Source: Siphonodentalium dalli (lineage: Eukaryota; Mollusca; Scaphopoda; Gadilida; Siphonodentaliidae). From it: a stretch of 64,000 nt of DNA. Below are positions 45,870 to 59,149 of the stretch, in pieces. Position 1 is the stretch's first letter; every line of letters starts with the position of its first letter. The stretch lies in NCBI GenBank assembly GCA_032622095.1, contig CP136065.1, positions 64,091,094-64,155,093 of the forward strand, in the 5' to 3' direction. The position numbers were made by a program, and so were the translations under genes. The notes below the pieces were generated by a model. That model worked only from the letters and a program-made list of their open reading frames with translations. It searched no databases and had not been told where the DNA came from.

Positions 45870-46295
45870 TCATTCCAGAATGAGGTCACAGAGGGTTAAT
45901 TTAGTTACGTTACCGCGCACAGCGGGCTATCATCATTAAATTTAATCTCTGTGGACCTCATTCTGATTAGGCCTCATCTTCTGTGAAGTATCTGCAGTCT
46001 CAAATTAACATAGTTTTTAATAACTTTTCCCCTTCTGTTCCGTTTATTTATCCCCTAATACGCAGAAGATAAAATGCATAATCGAGGTGAATAATGGGTG
46101 AACATCACCAACGTCAACTGGGGAACTTCAATCTGATCCTATAGGTATCCCATGTCAGTTGAAGTCTAAGCAGAATGAGGTTCCCATAGGGTGAATTTGG
46201 TGGTGCTATAGCTCGCTGTGTGGTATAGCGTAACTAAATTCACACTATGGGGGACCTTATTCTGCAAATGTCATATACACTATTTCAAGTATTGA
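45870..46295. mobile_element. diverged relatives of the 38.5-kb nested palindrome
   Basis: Two hairpins (45878-45966 and 46169-46267) share CCAGAATGAGGTCACAGAGG / CAGAATGAGGTTCCCATAGG arms and a GCGGGCTA-like centre. They are separated by 200 bp of unrelated sequence, and the outer right end CATATACACTATTTCAAG is still readable. Confidence 0.65.
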
Positions 46296-47854
46296 TTATC
46301 CGGGCCAGAATAATTTGACATTTTATTTGTATGGTTTATTTGTGAATGTAGCACATATATATCTGAGAAACAATCATCTCATTGTAATATATCTGCCACA
46401 TTTTCTGATTTCATCAACTATTATTTGTATTTTAAAACTGCATACAGTCCGGGAGCTAATAGGGGTACCCTTGCACCCCCCTGGGACTTAACTTCACCCC
46501 ACTCATTTTGTTCCTTATTATGTCCTTCAACTTTTAAGAAATGTTAACAAGAAACAAACATTGCCTTTTAGACTCCAGACAAGATGGCGTCCATCATGGC
46601 CGCCGTTTTTTCAGACCAGACCCTAAGTCAGTTTTATGCAAATTATAGCGGGAAAATATAGTAAAATGTATACAAATGTATATATTTTCGTGAAGCTAAG
46701 ACATAATGACACTTTTTTTTTTGGGCCAAAATTGAAAAACACCATCCAAGATGGCCGCCAAAATGGCCACCGGAATCTGAAAATATGACATTTTTTCACA
46801 AATATCTTCTAGATCAATTCATGCTGTTTGGAACTGGTTGAGTATTATGACTTTATTTTGTGTTTTGTATATTAACTGATCATTGGAGCAATTAAATATG
46901 AAATTAATGGGGTCCTAGCCCCTTCCGATCCCTCAAAAATTCGATTTTACAGAACGCGGTACAAAATTTTACAAAAAAAATCACAATTGGGATTCTAGTC
47001 ATATTTCAACAAGAAATGAAAAGAACATTGTAATGTAAGTGAGACATATCATTACCTATGAATATTCCAACTCTCTGGAACCAAAAATCTTACCTTGGCT
47101 CAAAATGGCTGCGAAAATGGCCGCCAAAATGTGGAAAATGGTAAATATTGCCCCAGTGTGTCCTGCAATCGCTTACAAGTTGTGGTTTATGTATAAAATT
47201 GGCTAATCTGTATTCTATACATTGCATACTAACACGTCTGATGCATCGTGGATCATGTTTACTATTGTCATCACTGACATCACCAGAAATATTGGATTTT
47301 TCTCTCACAAACTTGACATAAATATTGACAAAAATTAACTTTTCAGGGTTCGACCATTTGTTCAAGTAAAATGCAACTATCTTTGGTGTCAAAGGTGTTT
47401 ATTGTTTTGGCCTTTCTTAAATGTGTCACACTACGGTGTGTATAGACTAAATTGCTCAAGATGGCTTCAAAATGGCAACCAAATTTGTAAAAAGTTAAAA
47501 GTTAACATATCCCGAACATTATTCTCTGCGTTATCCGAAAAGGGTAGCAAATTGTGACTCACTTGGTTATGGTGCGTGTTAGTTAATTAACTGACAACTA
47601 CGTTCTATTATGTTTGTCCCAGTTCCGTATGGGGCATGACAAATTCATTTTAAAGTTGCAGAATGGAATTTTGCGGAGAACCTCTCTTGTGATTCTGGCC
47701 ATATTATTGAAAGGAAATGGGCAGAACTTTGAGACGGAACTGAGATGAACCATGATATGTGGGTATTCTGGCCCATTATGATAAACATTTTTCAACTGGA
47801 TACAGGGTGGAAGCCAAAGTGGCAGCCAGCGAGTTACTCTATGATCATAGATGA

Positions 47855-48440
47855 GGATAATAGGTATACAGGGAGTTATTGTATGGTCATGAATGATGTG
47901 TGGGTATATAGGGAGTGCCCCGTTGGTAACGTACAACGTGGGACCTATATTTATATATGTTGTGGATGTGTTATCATTGGTTGCGTATGGGGTGTAGATG
48001 TATGTAAGGGCTCACCATTGGTGACGTACATATGTATACCTGGATTGACTCTGTGGTCTTGGGTATGGCGAATATGTATACATGTAGTGGCGGTGTGGTC
48101 CATGGTGAGGTGAATATGTATACAATGAGTGACTGTATGATCGTGAATGTAGTGAATATGTATACATGGAGTGACTATATGGTCATGTGTCGGGTGTAGG
48201 TGTATACCTGGTGTTCATGCATGGTGACTCCTGGCTGTATCGTCTTTTGTTGTATGTACGGGTATAACCAAGTATGGCTGTATGATCAGGTGTACGTGTA
48301 TACAGTGGGTGACTATGTTGCCATTTGTGTGGTGTTTATGTACATATGGAGTGACCGGGGTAATGGGTGGGTTGTACATGTGTACCTCGGGTGGCTATCG
48401 CTTTCCACAATAACTCAAGGATATGTTAATCAATAGAGAG
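47855..48440 (+). repeat. degenerate minisatellite, left side of the foldback
   Basis: Repeats of roughly 45-55 bp with GGAGTGACTATATGGTCATG and GGTGTAGGTGTATAC-type blocks. Confidence 0.7.
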
Positions 48441-48496
48441 GTCATGTGAGAGAGTCATATCGTTGAAAGTGATAGCCACCCATTATCACACAGTCA

Positions 48497-49018
48497 TCTA
48501 TTATATATTTTGGGAAATCTGTGTGTGTGTGTGTCTGTGTGTCTGACTGTCTGTTCGCGATGTACTCGAAAACGGCCGAGCCAATTTCGATGAAACTTGG
48601 TATGTGGGGGTACTTTCGGCCGGGGAGTGGCATAGGCCTATTAATGTGCCCGTGCGACGTAACCTTGACCTTGAAATCGGGTCAATTCAAGGTCAAATCT
48701 CGATTTTTTTAATGGGATTTCGACGAAATTTGATACATAGGGTTACTTTTGTCCAATGAGTGTTTTGTACGGATCAAATCGTGACCCCGACCTGACCTTG
48801 ACCTTCAAAATGATCAATTCAAGGTCAAATCGGGTAAAACCGGATGGATTTCGACGGGTATTTTTGTCGGGTACTTTTGTCCGGGCAGTGTTTTGGACGG
48901 GTCAAATTGTGACCCCACCTGACCTTGACCTTAAAAATGGACAATTCAAGGTAAAATCGCGCAATTCGCCGAAAAGCAGAGGGGAAACAGCCCGGACGAA
49001 GTCGGGTCCACCTGCTAG
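48497..49018 (+). mobile_element. complete 522-bp non-autonomous Helitron
   Basis: Starts TCTATTATATATTTTGGG after A (48496). It runs through GTGTCTGACTGTCTGTTCGC and three diverged ACCTTGACCTTGAAAT / TTCAAGGTCAAAT units. It ends in a hairpin CCCGGACGAAGTCGGG and CTAG (49015-49018), followed by T. All terminal rules of Helitrons are met, without any target duplication. Inserted in the middle of the foldback element. Confidence 0.85.
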
Positions 49019-49029
49019 TTACATATATA

Positions 49030-50560
49030 CATAAACACCACATACATAACAATATAGTGACCCACTGTATACATGTACACCTGACACATGACCACGGATG
49101 ACCATACAGCCATGCGTCACAATGCAGGCAAACCGGGTATAATCCTAAACATGACCCATTACCATATAGTCACTCCTTGTATACCCATTCATCTCACCAT
49201 TGGCCATAAGGTCATCCCATGTATACCTATTCTCCAAACGCATGGTCAAATAGACAATAGACAATCAATATATACATCAACACCACAACAATGGCCATTA
49301 AGTCACTCCGGTACATATATGCACCTCACCAATGGCCATATAGCCACTCGCTTCAAACACATACCCTCACCCATGTCACCTGGTATACTCCTTCACATGA
49401 CCTATGGCCATATAGTCACCCCGTGTGTACCTATTCAAAACATTCATACATGATCATGGTCAATCATATACCCATATTCACCTCAACATTGGCCATGTCG
49501 CTCACTGTATCCCTATTTGTCACACCATAGCCGAACAGTCACTCAATATATAATAATACACCCAGCCATGTCAGTATATTCACTCCATGTATGCATATGC
49601 ACCTCATCCATGGCCATATGGCCACTCGCTATAGTCACCCCCTGTATAGATGTTCATTACATGTATGACCATAGTCACTACGTGTATACCTACATGTACT
49701 CATCTCACCATTAACCATACAGTCACTACATGTATACCTATTCGACACACATAGTCATATAACCACTCGATATACATATACAGCCCACCCTAGACCATAG
49801 ATTCACTCCAGGTATACAGGTATACATGTAAACCTCACTAATGGCCATTCAACCCTTCCATATATACAACAAAAACCCACACACACGACCACTCAAAACA
49901 TTCCATACTTGCATATACACCTCACACATGACAATTCAGCAATTCACTGTATAATCATACACGCCATCCATGATAATACAGCAGCGAGCTAAGCCCCATA
50001 CACCCACCAATGATAATACATCCACAAGATATATGAATATACATCCCACTCGTTACCACATTGACACTCCCTATATACCCACACGTTCGGTAATGTCCAC
50101 CCAAGTTACTCCAGGTATTCATATTCAAGCATGACCGTACAGTCATTCCATATATACCTATACACATTACCCGTAACCATAAAATCACTCCCTATTTATC
50201 CACACACCCCATCCATGATCATACAGACAACACATGTACATCCCACCAATGACCTTACATTCACTCCATATATACATAATCAACACATAGATGACCATGT
50301 ACCGTAGCTATATCCATACACCACACCAATGACCATACAGGCACACCGGTTGCACCCGTACTGGATATATACAATCATACACCATACAGTCACTCCATGC
50401 ATACCGATTCACCTCACATCTGACCATGACCTATCCCTGTATACCTAGATGCATCTAACCATATAGTCACACATTGTATACCTACTCACATCAGTCATGA
50501 CATACAATAACTCCCTGTATACCTATTCATCTCACCTATGATCATAGAGTAACTCCATGG
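49030..50560 (-). repeat. degenerate minisatellite, right side of the foldback
   Basis: About thirty units of 45-55 bp with CCATATAGTCACTCCATGTA and TACCTATTCACCTCACC blocks, i.e. the left-side unit in the opposite orientation. Confidence 0.75.
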
Positions 50561-52330
50561 CTACGATCTTGGCATCCACACTGTATCCTGTTGACATTTT
50601 GTTTTTATCATAATGGACCAGAATAGCCAAAGATTATGGTCCATCTCAGTTCTGTCTCAAAGTTCTGCCCATTTCCTTTCAATAAATATGGCCAAAATCA
50701 CAAAAGAGGTTCTCGGCAATGCCCCATACGGAACTGGGACAACCAGAATAGAACATGTAGTTGTCAGTTAATTAACTAACACGTATAATAACCAAGTGAG
50801 TCACAATTTGCTACCTTTTCGGATAATGCAGAGAATGTTCGGGATATATGTAAAAAAAATTATATTTTACAAATTTGGTTGCCATTTTGGAAGCCATCTT
50901 GAGCAATTTGGTCTATAAACACCGTAGTGTGACGCATATAAGATAGACCAAAACAATAAACACGTGTCAATCAAAATATAGTTATATTTTACCTGAAAAA
51001 ATGGTCCAAACCTGAAAAGCGAATTTTTGCCCATATTTATGTCAAGTTTTTGAGAGAAAAATCCAATATTTTTTACGATGTCAGTGGTGACAATAGTAAC
51101 AATTAACCATGGTGCATCAGACATGGTAGTATTCAATGTATAGAATGAATGCAGAATAGCCAATTTTATACATCAACCACAACTTGTAAGCGATTGCAGG
51201 ACACGCTGGTGTAATATTAACCATTTTCCATATTTTGGCGGCCATATTGGCAGCCATTTTGAGCCAAAGTAAGAATTTTGGTTCCAGTGATTTGGAATAT
51301 TCATATGTAATGATATGCCTCATTTACATTACAAAGTTCTGTTCATTTCTTGTTGAAATATGACTAGAATCCCAATTGTGATTTTTTGTGAAATTTTATA
51401 CTGCATTCTGTAAAATCGATTTTTTGAGGGATCGGAAGGGGTTATGACCCCAATGATTGCATATTTAATTGCTCCAATGGTCAATTAATATACGAAACAC
51501 AAAATAAAGTTGCACTACTCAACCAGTTCCAAACAGCATGATCTAGAAGATAATTGTGAAAAAATGTCATATTTTCAAATTCCGGCGGCCATTTTGGCGG
51601 CCATCTTTAATAGTGAGTTTCAATTTTGCCCCAAAAAAGTGTCATTATGTCTTAGCTTCACGAAAATGTATACATTTGTAAAACATTTTACTATATTTTC
51701 CCGCTATAATTGGCATAAAACTGACTTAGGGTCTGGTCTGAAAAACGGCGGCTATGATGGACGTCATCTTGTCTGGAGTCTAAAAGGCCACTTTTTTTTC
51801 TTGTTAACATTGCTTAAAAGTTGAAGGACATAATAAGGAACAAAATGAGCGGGGTGAAGTTAAGTCCCAGGGGGTGTGCAAGGGTACCCATATTAGCTCC
51901 CGGACTATTAGAGAGGTTTCGTAAACTCAGGGGAATAGTTACGACTACGTTTCGCCATTCGTTGTCGTAAAATTCATGTAGGGCAAAAAATTCTGACTTT
52001 TCGCAAAACACACGGATATAGTTAAGATTACGTTTATCACGGTGGGGGATCACGTGGTTTCGAGGTTGGCGAGTACCACGCATTCCAAGATGACCATAGC
52101 ATCTTGACTGTTATGAGCATATGTTAGTTTATTTTTAAAACAAGTTGATATCTTATTTGTTCCGAAATATATAACATTCTGACCAAGGTTGCCAGTCGGA
52201 GGTTCGTGGAATACAACAGTCCACATGTTGCACGCCAGGAGAATCCTTCAACTGACAACTTTGGTGAGAATGTTAGAACAAACAAGTGTTCGTTTGGATA
52301 CAAATGAGGTATCAACTTGTTTGAAAACAT

Positions 52331-52793
52331 AGAAGTGGTATATTGAGGCGCACCTTTATTGCGATATTGAGCGCGCTTAATTTCGAAAAAGGCGCGATTA
52401 TGGCGCAATACCAAAAATCGGTCGCGCTTATTATTGCGATATTGAACGAAAAATATTGCGATATTAAGCGCGCTAAATTTCATACAGACCTGATAGTGTT
52501 ATATTTATATTAGATAAATACTGTGCATATAGTGTACATATAGTGTACATATAGCATTTACAACTATAACTATATACAAATCTAAAACATTGTCTCTATT
52601 TATGCAATAATCAATATAGAAGTAATAATTTGATTTAAATGTCGCAATATTAAGCGCGAAATACTGCGATATTAAGCGCAAAATATTGCAATAATATCGC
52701 AAGAGGCGCGCTTATAAGCATTTCCACTTGCAATATTATTGCGATATTGGGCGCGAAAATAGCGCGCTTAATATACCACTTCTTTTTACTGGA
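52331..52793. mobile_element. TIR element rich in GCGATATTAAGCGCG
   Basis: Inverted ends AGAAGTGGTATATTGAGGCG and the complement of GCGCTTAATATACCACTTCT. The interior repeats GCGATATT(A/G)AGCGCG in both orientations. A central A/T-rich part (52490-52640) includes a small repeat of ATAGTGTACAT. No target duplication was found. Confidence 0.7.
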
Positions 52794-53998
52794 ACTGCAT
52801 AGCATATGCTCGTAGCTACCAAAAATACCACACAATATGTCATTTCCTAGTTCCATTTTCCTCGTTTCTGGTCGCATTTGCGATCGCCTCGGACATTTTG
52901 AATGCGTGATCAAGTCGAAACCACGCGATTCCCCATCGTGTGTATGTTACAATGTCATCACATTATGTGCAGAATCTCACGCTATATATAGTGTACGCAT
53001 ATTCTAACTGTAGCCTTTGGTGACGCATTATCCCAAACGTAGCCGAAACTTTGTCCGTGAGTTTCCGAAATCTCTCTAATGAGTCTTCAACTCCAAACAA
53101 CCGATCAGCTACACATACACACTATCAACAGACAATCTTATAATGCAATGCAACTCAACTAATTTATTCCCTCTCTTAAACGTGATGACCTGAGCATGTA
53201 TTTGCTCGAATCACATAACACATGCAATCAGCGCGATGCGAGATAATTCGCATACAGTATATAGCAAGGGCATTTTTTTCACTGGATGCCGACTACGAGT
53301 TATCTCGTACTCACACATTGCCATACTTTTCTCATGAGTATTTCGCCAGGTGTTCTTGTCGAGTACTATATCATAAACACGTGCTGATTTGACATTCTGG
53401 AGTAACCGACTTTGGGTTTGACCACGAGATAACTTGTTGTCAGCGCCAGGGAATATCATACCCACTCCGACTACGAGTTATCTAGTACCGACATTTCGAC
53501 ACATACCATTTTACATGCATTATCATATTACTTCAGCATTCGTGAATACAATTCATAAACATGAACTATCTCGTCATTCTGAAGTACACATTGACAGCTG
53601 CATTTATTGCAGACCCTCTCATAAAATTGAAAATTTACAAGGAGAACGGTTTGGGGACAATTGCACCAGTATAACCCTGATGTTGACCACTTCATTCGAG
53701 AACTTCAGGTACACCACACGCAGCAGATATACTTTTGAGTTATTTATGGTGGTTGGTTTAAGTGGATAGCTAGATTGCTTAAATGTCTACAGAAGAAATA
53801 CGATACTACCTATATAAAGTATGAGCTAACTCGTAGTGGCACCCCTGAAGTGTAGTCCGAGATTATTAGATCTATGATATGTCACGAATGACTCATACAT
53901 TGATCGAAGCAAGAGTTATTTCTTATAATGTAATCCGTCATTTCACAGGAGAACCACCATAAGTAGAAGGTAGACGTAAAATGAGATTATTAAGAAGA
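52794..53998. other. no gene; recurrent CGAGTTATCT motif
   Basis: No gene recognised. The motif ACGAGTTATCTCGT or parts of it recur on both strands near 53235, 53290, 53425, 53475, 53568 and 53828. Confidence 0.4.
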
Positions 53999-53999
53999 T

Positions 54000-54126
54000 G
54001 GGTGTGTGTGTTTTAAGGGATACGGCGTTGTGGTGGTCGAGGCACATTGTGTGAACCGCGAAACGGTTCTCACCAAATGTTCCCACAACGGCCACAGCGC
54101 CGTATCCACCAATAACACACACGCCC
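54000..54126. repeat. imperfect inverted repeat
   Basis: GGGTGTGTGTGTTTT, GGATACGGCG and GTGAACCGCGAAACGGTTCTC with GCGCCGTATCC and ACACACACGCCC form a mismatched stem of about 55 bp. Confidence 0.7.
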
Positions 54127-54374
54127 ACTATATTCAGTTCTTATATTTATATAGCTTTTTGATGATTTATTCCCATAAAAAACTGAATGTATTCTTATTT
54201 ATTTTCACAAAATCTGCCGAGAATTTGAGACTAGTACACATTGTGGCAGCCCGATATAAGATTTCCAAGCTCTTAGCAAACGATAACTAGTGATATAAAC
54301 AACTATTATGGCTGCAGATGCAATTCGGCTGAACTTTTAAAAGCTGTATTGATGTTCAGGAAACATAATAAAGC

Positions 54375-54465
54375 AGACGACATGTAAATGTTCAGATAAA
54401 AAGTTCTAATATTTGAACATTTCCGAGGGGATCTACTCGTCAATGAGTATTTAGTAAAGAATGGA
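54375..54465. mobile_element. family-3 MITE, right half
   Basis: TAAAAAGTTCTAATATTTGA, ACATTTCCGAGGGGATCTAC and TCGTCAATGAGTATTTAGTA run to GGACTAA, directly adjoining the next element. Confidence 0.55.
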
Positions 54466-54469
54466 CTAA

Positions 54470-54731
54470 CCGTCTCATGACGGGAGCAGCGCTGGCGCAT
54501 CATTAAATATCCTGTGTCAATACATTCTCTTATACAATGTATATGTGAGTCTCCCATGGGGAGCCTCGCACATATAAGAGAATGCACTGACTTACAAGGT
54601 CAAAATAAATATTGCTACGCCCATATATTCTGTTATATATGCGAAGCTCCATATGGAAGACTAGCATATATAAGAGAATGCATTGGCACATGGTTTCCGC
54701 AAAATTTCAGGAAGCTCCAACCATGGAAGGG
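54470..54731. mobile_element. TTAA MITE, family 2
   Basis: Left flank CTAA (mutated TTAA), right TTAA at 54732-54735; ends CCGTCTCATGACGGGAGC and the complement of CTCCAACCATGGAAGGG. The interior carries the diverged hairpin cassette twice. Confidence 0.72.
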
Positions 54732-54739
54732 TTAAGGTG

Positions 54740-55750
54740 GCTCTGAGTTGAACAAGTTTTCCAAACTCCATGCAGCGCCCTCTCCATTACCACTGCGACA
54801 GAGCACTGCCACAAGGATGGCACTTTGCGGAGCAATACATCTATGTTTACGTATCGTTGGAACTATATTTAGTCACCTATTATCTTATTTTAACCACCAC
54901 AAGTTTGCAATAATGGTAACTATTTCGATATTAATAAGAACAATATGAACTGAGCCAGACATAGACAATTTTAATCCTAAAACATAAGAACTAAGATCAT
55001 GTCAGAAATCCTTACCAAATGTCTTTCTGGCAGTTGTATCTCAGCGGAGCAATGGGAGATAACTCTGCCTGCAGTTTGCAAGTTTTCCACCCTGACAGAA
55101 ATCGCAGTTCCTCACAGCTGGGAATTCGAGTTGATGCAGCAGAGTTGATTTATCCTCACGAATTCATATGAATATTGAGTATTACATTGAGCTAGTTTCA
55201 TAAAAGAATATAAATGGTATGATAGTATATACATAGTATATATATATATACATGCATGTCTCCGGTGCAATGGGGAAATACTTCACCCGTCATGGGTTAA
55301 TCGTTTGATCTTGAGGCACAAAGATGTCAAAGACCGAATAAAAAAAAAAGAACAAAGTATGTTTGTCACCGATTGTGTGGAAAGTAAGTAACACGTAATT
55401 ACGAAGATTGTCAATTTATCGGTCGTAACGGTAAATAAATAGATGCGCCATTATCTTTCATTAACACTGCATTGCAAATAATACTGGTAACCATGCAAGT
55501 GAAGCAAACTGAGCCTTAATTATGTCTACAATGTTTCCATACAGGAATTATACACTGTAGCAGAACTAACTGAATGAATTTGATTCTTCATTTCCAAGAA
55601 AGCATTTGGTTCTTTGTGAATAGTATGTGTACAGACATCGTTTTCTGAACTACCGGTCCTATGTTGTTGATATTTAAAGTGATATTATTTGTTTTTGAAC
55701 AAAACAAATATTTTTAAAATTCCAAATTAAATTGAATTTGAGTTGAATCC
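54740..55750. other. no gene recognised
   Basis: Short open frames only; a (TA)n run near 55240. Confidence 0.5.
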
Positions 55751-55754
55751 TTAA

Positions 55755-55957
55755 AGGGGCACTCTACGCTAAATCCGATCATTTATGTGACCATCTCCTA
55801 GCATACTCAACATAATATATGCAACAAATTAATGAATTTGAGCCATTGATTAGTGAAAAATACACTCATGTGCCCCATGAACGATACAAACAACTTGGTA
55901 ATTATAATGAGATGAATTTATGACTCCAAATCGCCGGATTTAGTGTACATTACCCCT
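55755..55957. mobile_element. TTAA MITE, family 5
   Basis: TTAA at 55751-55754 and 55958-55961 flank AGGGGCACTCTACGCTAAAT / CGGATTTAGTGTACATTACC and CCT. The ends differ from the CCCTTT families. TTAA with AGGGG could be piggyBac- or Kolobok-type. Partial copies at 13767 and 32446. Confidence 0.82.
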
Positions 55958-56280
55958 TTAAGAACATCAAAATAACCGAGACGAGATATACGCTCTTTGC
56001 AGTGTCGTCCTTGGCAGCGCATATTTTGACCGATATAAGTAGTTAACAAACGGGATATTTAACAAAAACTTGTCTACGTGTTAAATTACAGAGAATATTT
56101 TAATTGAGATTTTGTACAGAACCCATTTAAGAAAATCAAAATATACTGAGTCGCGAAATACACTCTTTTGTGTCGTCCTTGGCAGCGCATATTTTGACCG
56201 ATATAAGTAGTTAACAAACAGGATATATAACAAAAACTTGGTCTACGTGTTAAATTACCGAGAATCATTTAATTGAGATG
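55958..56280. repeat. two-unit tandem duplication, unit ~169 bp
   Basis: GTGTCGTCCTTGGCAGCGCA, TATTTTGACCGATATAAGTA and CTACGTGTTAAATTAC recur at a spacing of about 169 bp. The first unit abuts the family-5 MITE. Confidence 0.85.
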
Positions 56281-58798
56281 AGCATCTGCGTTCGTATCCA
56301 GTCCAACAGTCGGTGCATTATTGATTAATGCTTGGTATGCCAATGGTTTGCGTACCTGAATGACGTGTGAGTCTAAACATCCTGTAACCGCAGTAATGCA
56401 TTAGGGTGCACATACACTATGTAATACCGCATGTAAAATAGAAAGATCTCATCGCGGTTACTTCCAACACCAGATATATTGAACATATTCGTTTTAAGGA
56501 GATTTGGCGTCCAATTTTCGCAACCTGGTAAACACATATCTGTCATTACGCCCTATGGATGTGATCCGGCCGTGTCAATGGAGCTAAGGGGATTACTCGC
56601 AGGACAACACATTTCGGGTTTCACGCGATGCGACTTATTTTAGGAAATTGCAGTAGAACGCATTCGCTTCGCGCAATTATATACAGTATGAATTTCGCCC
56701 ACTGAGACATATATACGACGTTGATGGCATATATATAAAACGTATAATAATATAGAATAGTCAAATAGTAACATATATAATAAATGTATCGTATTTGCAC
56801 TGTATTTTTATGAACTGTTTTCTGTTTATATAATCGTTACTTGTGTTATTTTTGACGAATAACATTTATAAAAAAAATAGGAGCCAAGAAGCAATCTTAA
56901 AAGGAGCGGTGACCGAAATTTGATGACACAAGTGAGGCTCAACACCCGGTAACCCAAAGACCAATAAAGAGGGAAACGAGTTGCACATGCATTGATCTAG
57001 TGGTCCGATGGTCTGAATATAATTGCATAGTTTAAAATATGCCATGCTAGAATGGCAATTATCACAGACACAGAGCTGACAAAAATTATTATTCCATGCT
57101 TTTATGCATGAAATAACCTAAATGGATCATTACATTATATGAGATGATTACTTCTAAAGGTTTGTTAAAAACTGTAAAATCCAGGGGGGGGGGGGTCTGA
57201 CGAAAAATTCCGTACATAGGGTCGGGGTTGGTGTTTGGTCTGGAGCATAGAAAACCCCATTTTTTTCGGTGCTTGAAATTTGTTTCCTGGTGGGTTTTTT
57301 CTAATTATTTACAAACATTGATTCTGTTCTATTGTTCAGCAGCCGAAATAACACCCTTTTGGTTGGAGGGTGAATATATACATGTATGTTGCAATACTTG
57401 GGCACTGTAATTTGCTTTAGATTGAACTGAGGTCTTAAGTCTATTCCAGTATGTTTGGTACCGTTCGCTAACATGGACAATAACATCAGTTTTGATGGAA
57501 TAATTTATAATTAACTGCAACAAAATCTATTTTCCTAATATATAAAACTTAAATTGTATCACACCATGTTAATATGGAGTGAACATGATCTCAGTTATCC
57601 TGAGATAACTAGATTTTCTCCAGTCTTTAATGATCCAATTGATGCAGATCGATGCATATGTTCAATGTCCAATGCCTTATTTCATTAGTGATCCGAAGCC
57701 AGGTATAATCAATAAGTTTTCTATAGCAGAATATACAACATGGTATAGAATAGTCTACATATGAACCCATTAGCAATAAAACAGTGGCCAAAATACATGC
57801 ACATGTACAAAATATAAATATTCTATTCCGCTTTGAAATTATATATATATAAAAAATACAAGACAGAGAAATCACATTGGCGGGCACCATGGGTTTTATG
57901 AAAATAATTGTTACTATATAATTATATCGCTCGAAATCATCAAAGGTGTACCATTCAATTTGAATAAAAAATTTAGGTGCAAATTAGCAAAGTCATCTAA
58001 GACATGCAGCTGACAAATACCATATCCGCTGCTGGGTTAACAGAGAAATAACTTTATAGCTGCATCAAATAGCCTTATCAATGCAGTGATCAATGAGAGA
58101 TTTTATTTGTTATAAATTGATCAGCATTAATGGCGATGACTAAATATTCCAATTGTTAGCAGACAAACACTGGGGGAGTTATTTCATAAAAAGCAGCTAT
58201 ATATGTAAAAATTACGGAAAAAAGGGGGGTCGGTCCCCAATTTGTTGGAGGAATTTTATTTTTGCACGTATGGCGGTAGTGGGTCCTCGGTTGGGCGGTT
58301 TTTTCACCCCTATGTACGGAATTGTTTTGCAGACCTCCCCCTGTAGAACTCGTAAAAATTAATATCATTGGTTCTCTTATGAATGAGAGGCGTAAGGCGA
58401 GTAAGACAGTGAGATACACGACATACCACCCTATTACAGACAGGGTTACACCCTTTCAATGATATGCAGTATCAGCCACTATAATTTAAAAAAAACTATA
58501 GAACGCACACAGCTTGCATATGTGGGTGTATATGTGTGTATTTAGGCCTATATATAGCTATATATACGTGTATCCATATTAAGTTACTACATTAATGAAC
58601 TGTTAGTGGTGGTCATAAGTATGTGTGTGATGGCACTGGGCCATATCTGATTATCAGGGATAGTCAGTTGGGGCCCAGATCATGTTGGAATGCCAGGATG
58701 CGTGGGTGTGATCGTATGGTGGCGCGTGCGTGATTTATATTATTTTGTGTTCATTGTATGTATTTTGTCTTATATGTCATTTTTTGACGAAGGCAATC
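56281..58798. other. no gene recognised
   Basis: AT-rich, with a G run near 57184-57196 and scattered short frames. No repeat end or gene could be supported. Confidence 0.45.
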
Positions 58799-58838
<40 letters not shown>

Positions 58839-58845
58839 GCAACAA
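58796..58845. repeat. (CAA)n microsatellite
   Basis: About sixteen CAA/CAG units. A polyglutamine frame through it is an artefact of the repeat. Confidence 0.92.
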
Positions 58846-59149
58846 TGTTTCATCAAAAGACTCTTGTGTTATCGGAATCGATTAATTACCAAAAAATAAT
58901 GCTAACCACTGTCAACTCTAGTATAACATTTTCAAAACACGAGTTATATATCAATATTTTGTTCTACGCAATTTGGTATCAAGAGTATGTCGGTCGGCTC
59001 TTCAAATATTTGCTAGACTGCTAAATATTCTAGATATAGTGAACAAATACCTGATGTGCCTGACTTCATCCGGGCTATTTAGGGATTTCTTTGTGATCGC
59101 CTCCGTCTGGGCAGAATATACAGCGTCTGGACAAACTATTGTTCGATCG

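Larger units (their letters stand above)
46446..51906. mobile_element. 5.46-kb foldback element
   Basis: The ends AGTCCGGGAGCTAATA and their complement bound arms of about 1.4 kb (46446 to ~47850 and ~50540 to 51906). The arms are inverted copies with many substitutions and share TTAAGTCCCAGGGGG-type, ATGTCCTTCAACTTTTAA, AGATGGCCGCCAAAATGG and CTAGAATCCCAATTGTGATT blocks. Between them lie opposed minisatellites and a nested Helitron. No transposase-like frame was found. Divergence of the arms indicates an old insertion. Confidence 0.82.

Noticed and set aside
45700-45939. Possible secreted or membrane protein start
   Set aside because: A short hydrophobic start only; the frame then runs into a palindromic repeat.
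47598-48436. Frames rich in Tyr, Val, Trp and Cys within the foldback
   Set aside because: They come from the degenerate minisatellite.
58690-58899. Polyglutamine protein
   Set aside because: A CAA microsatellite with no supporting exon structure.
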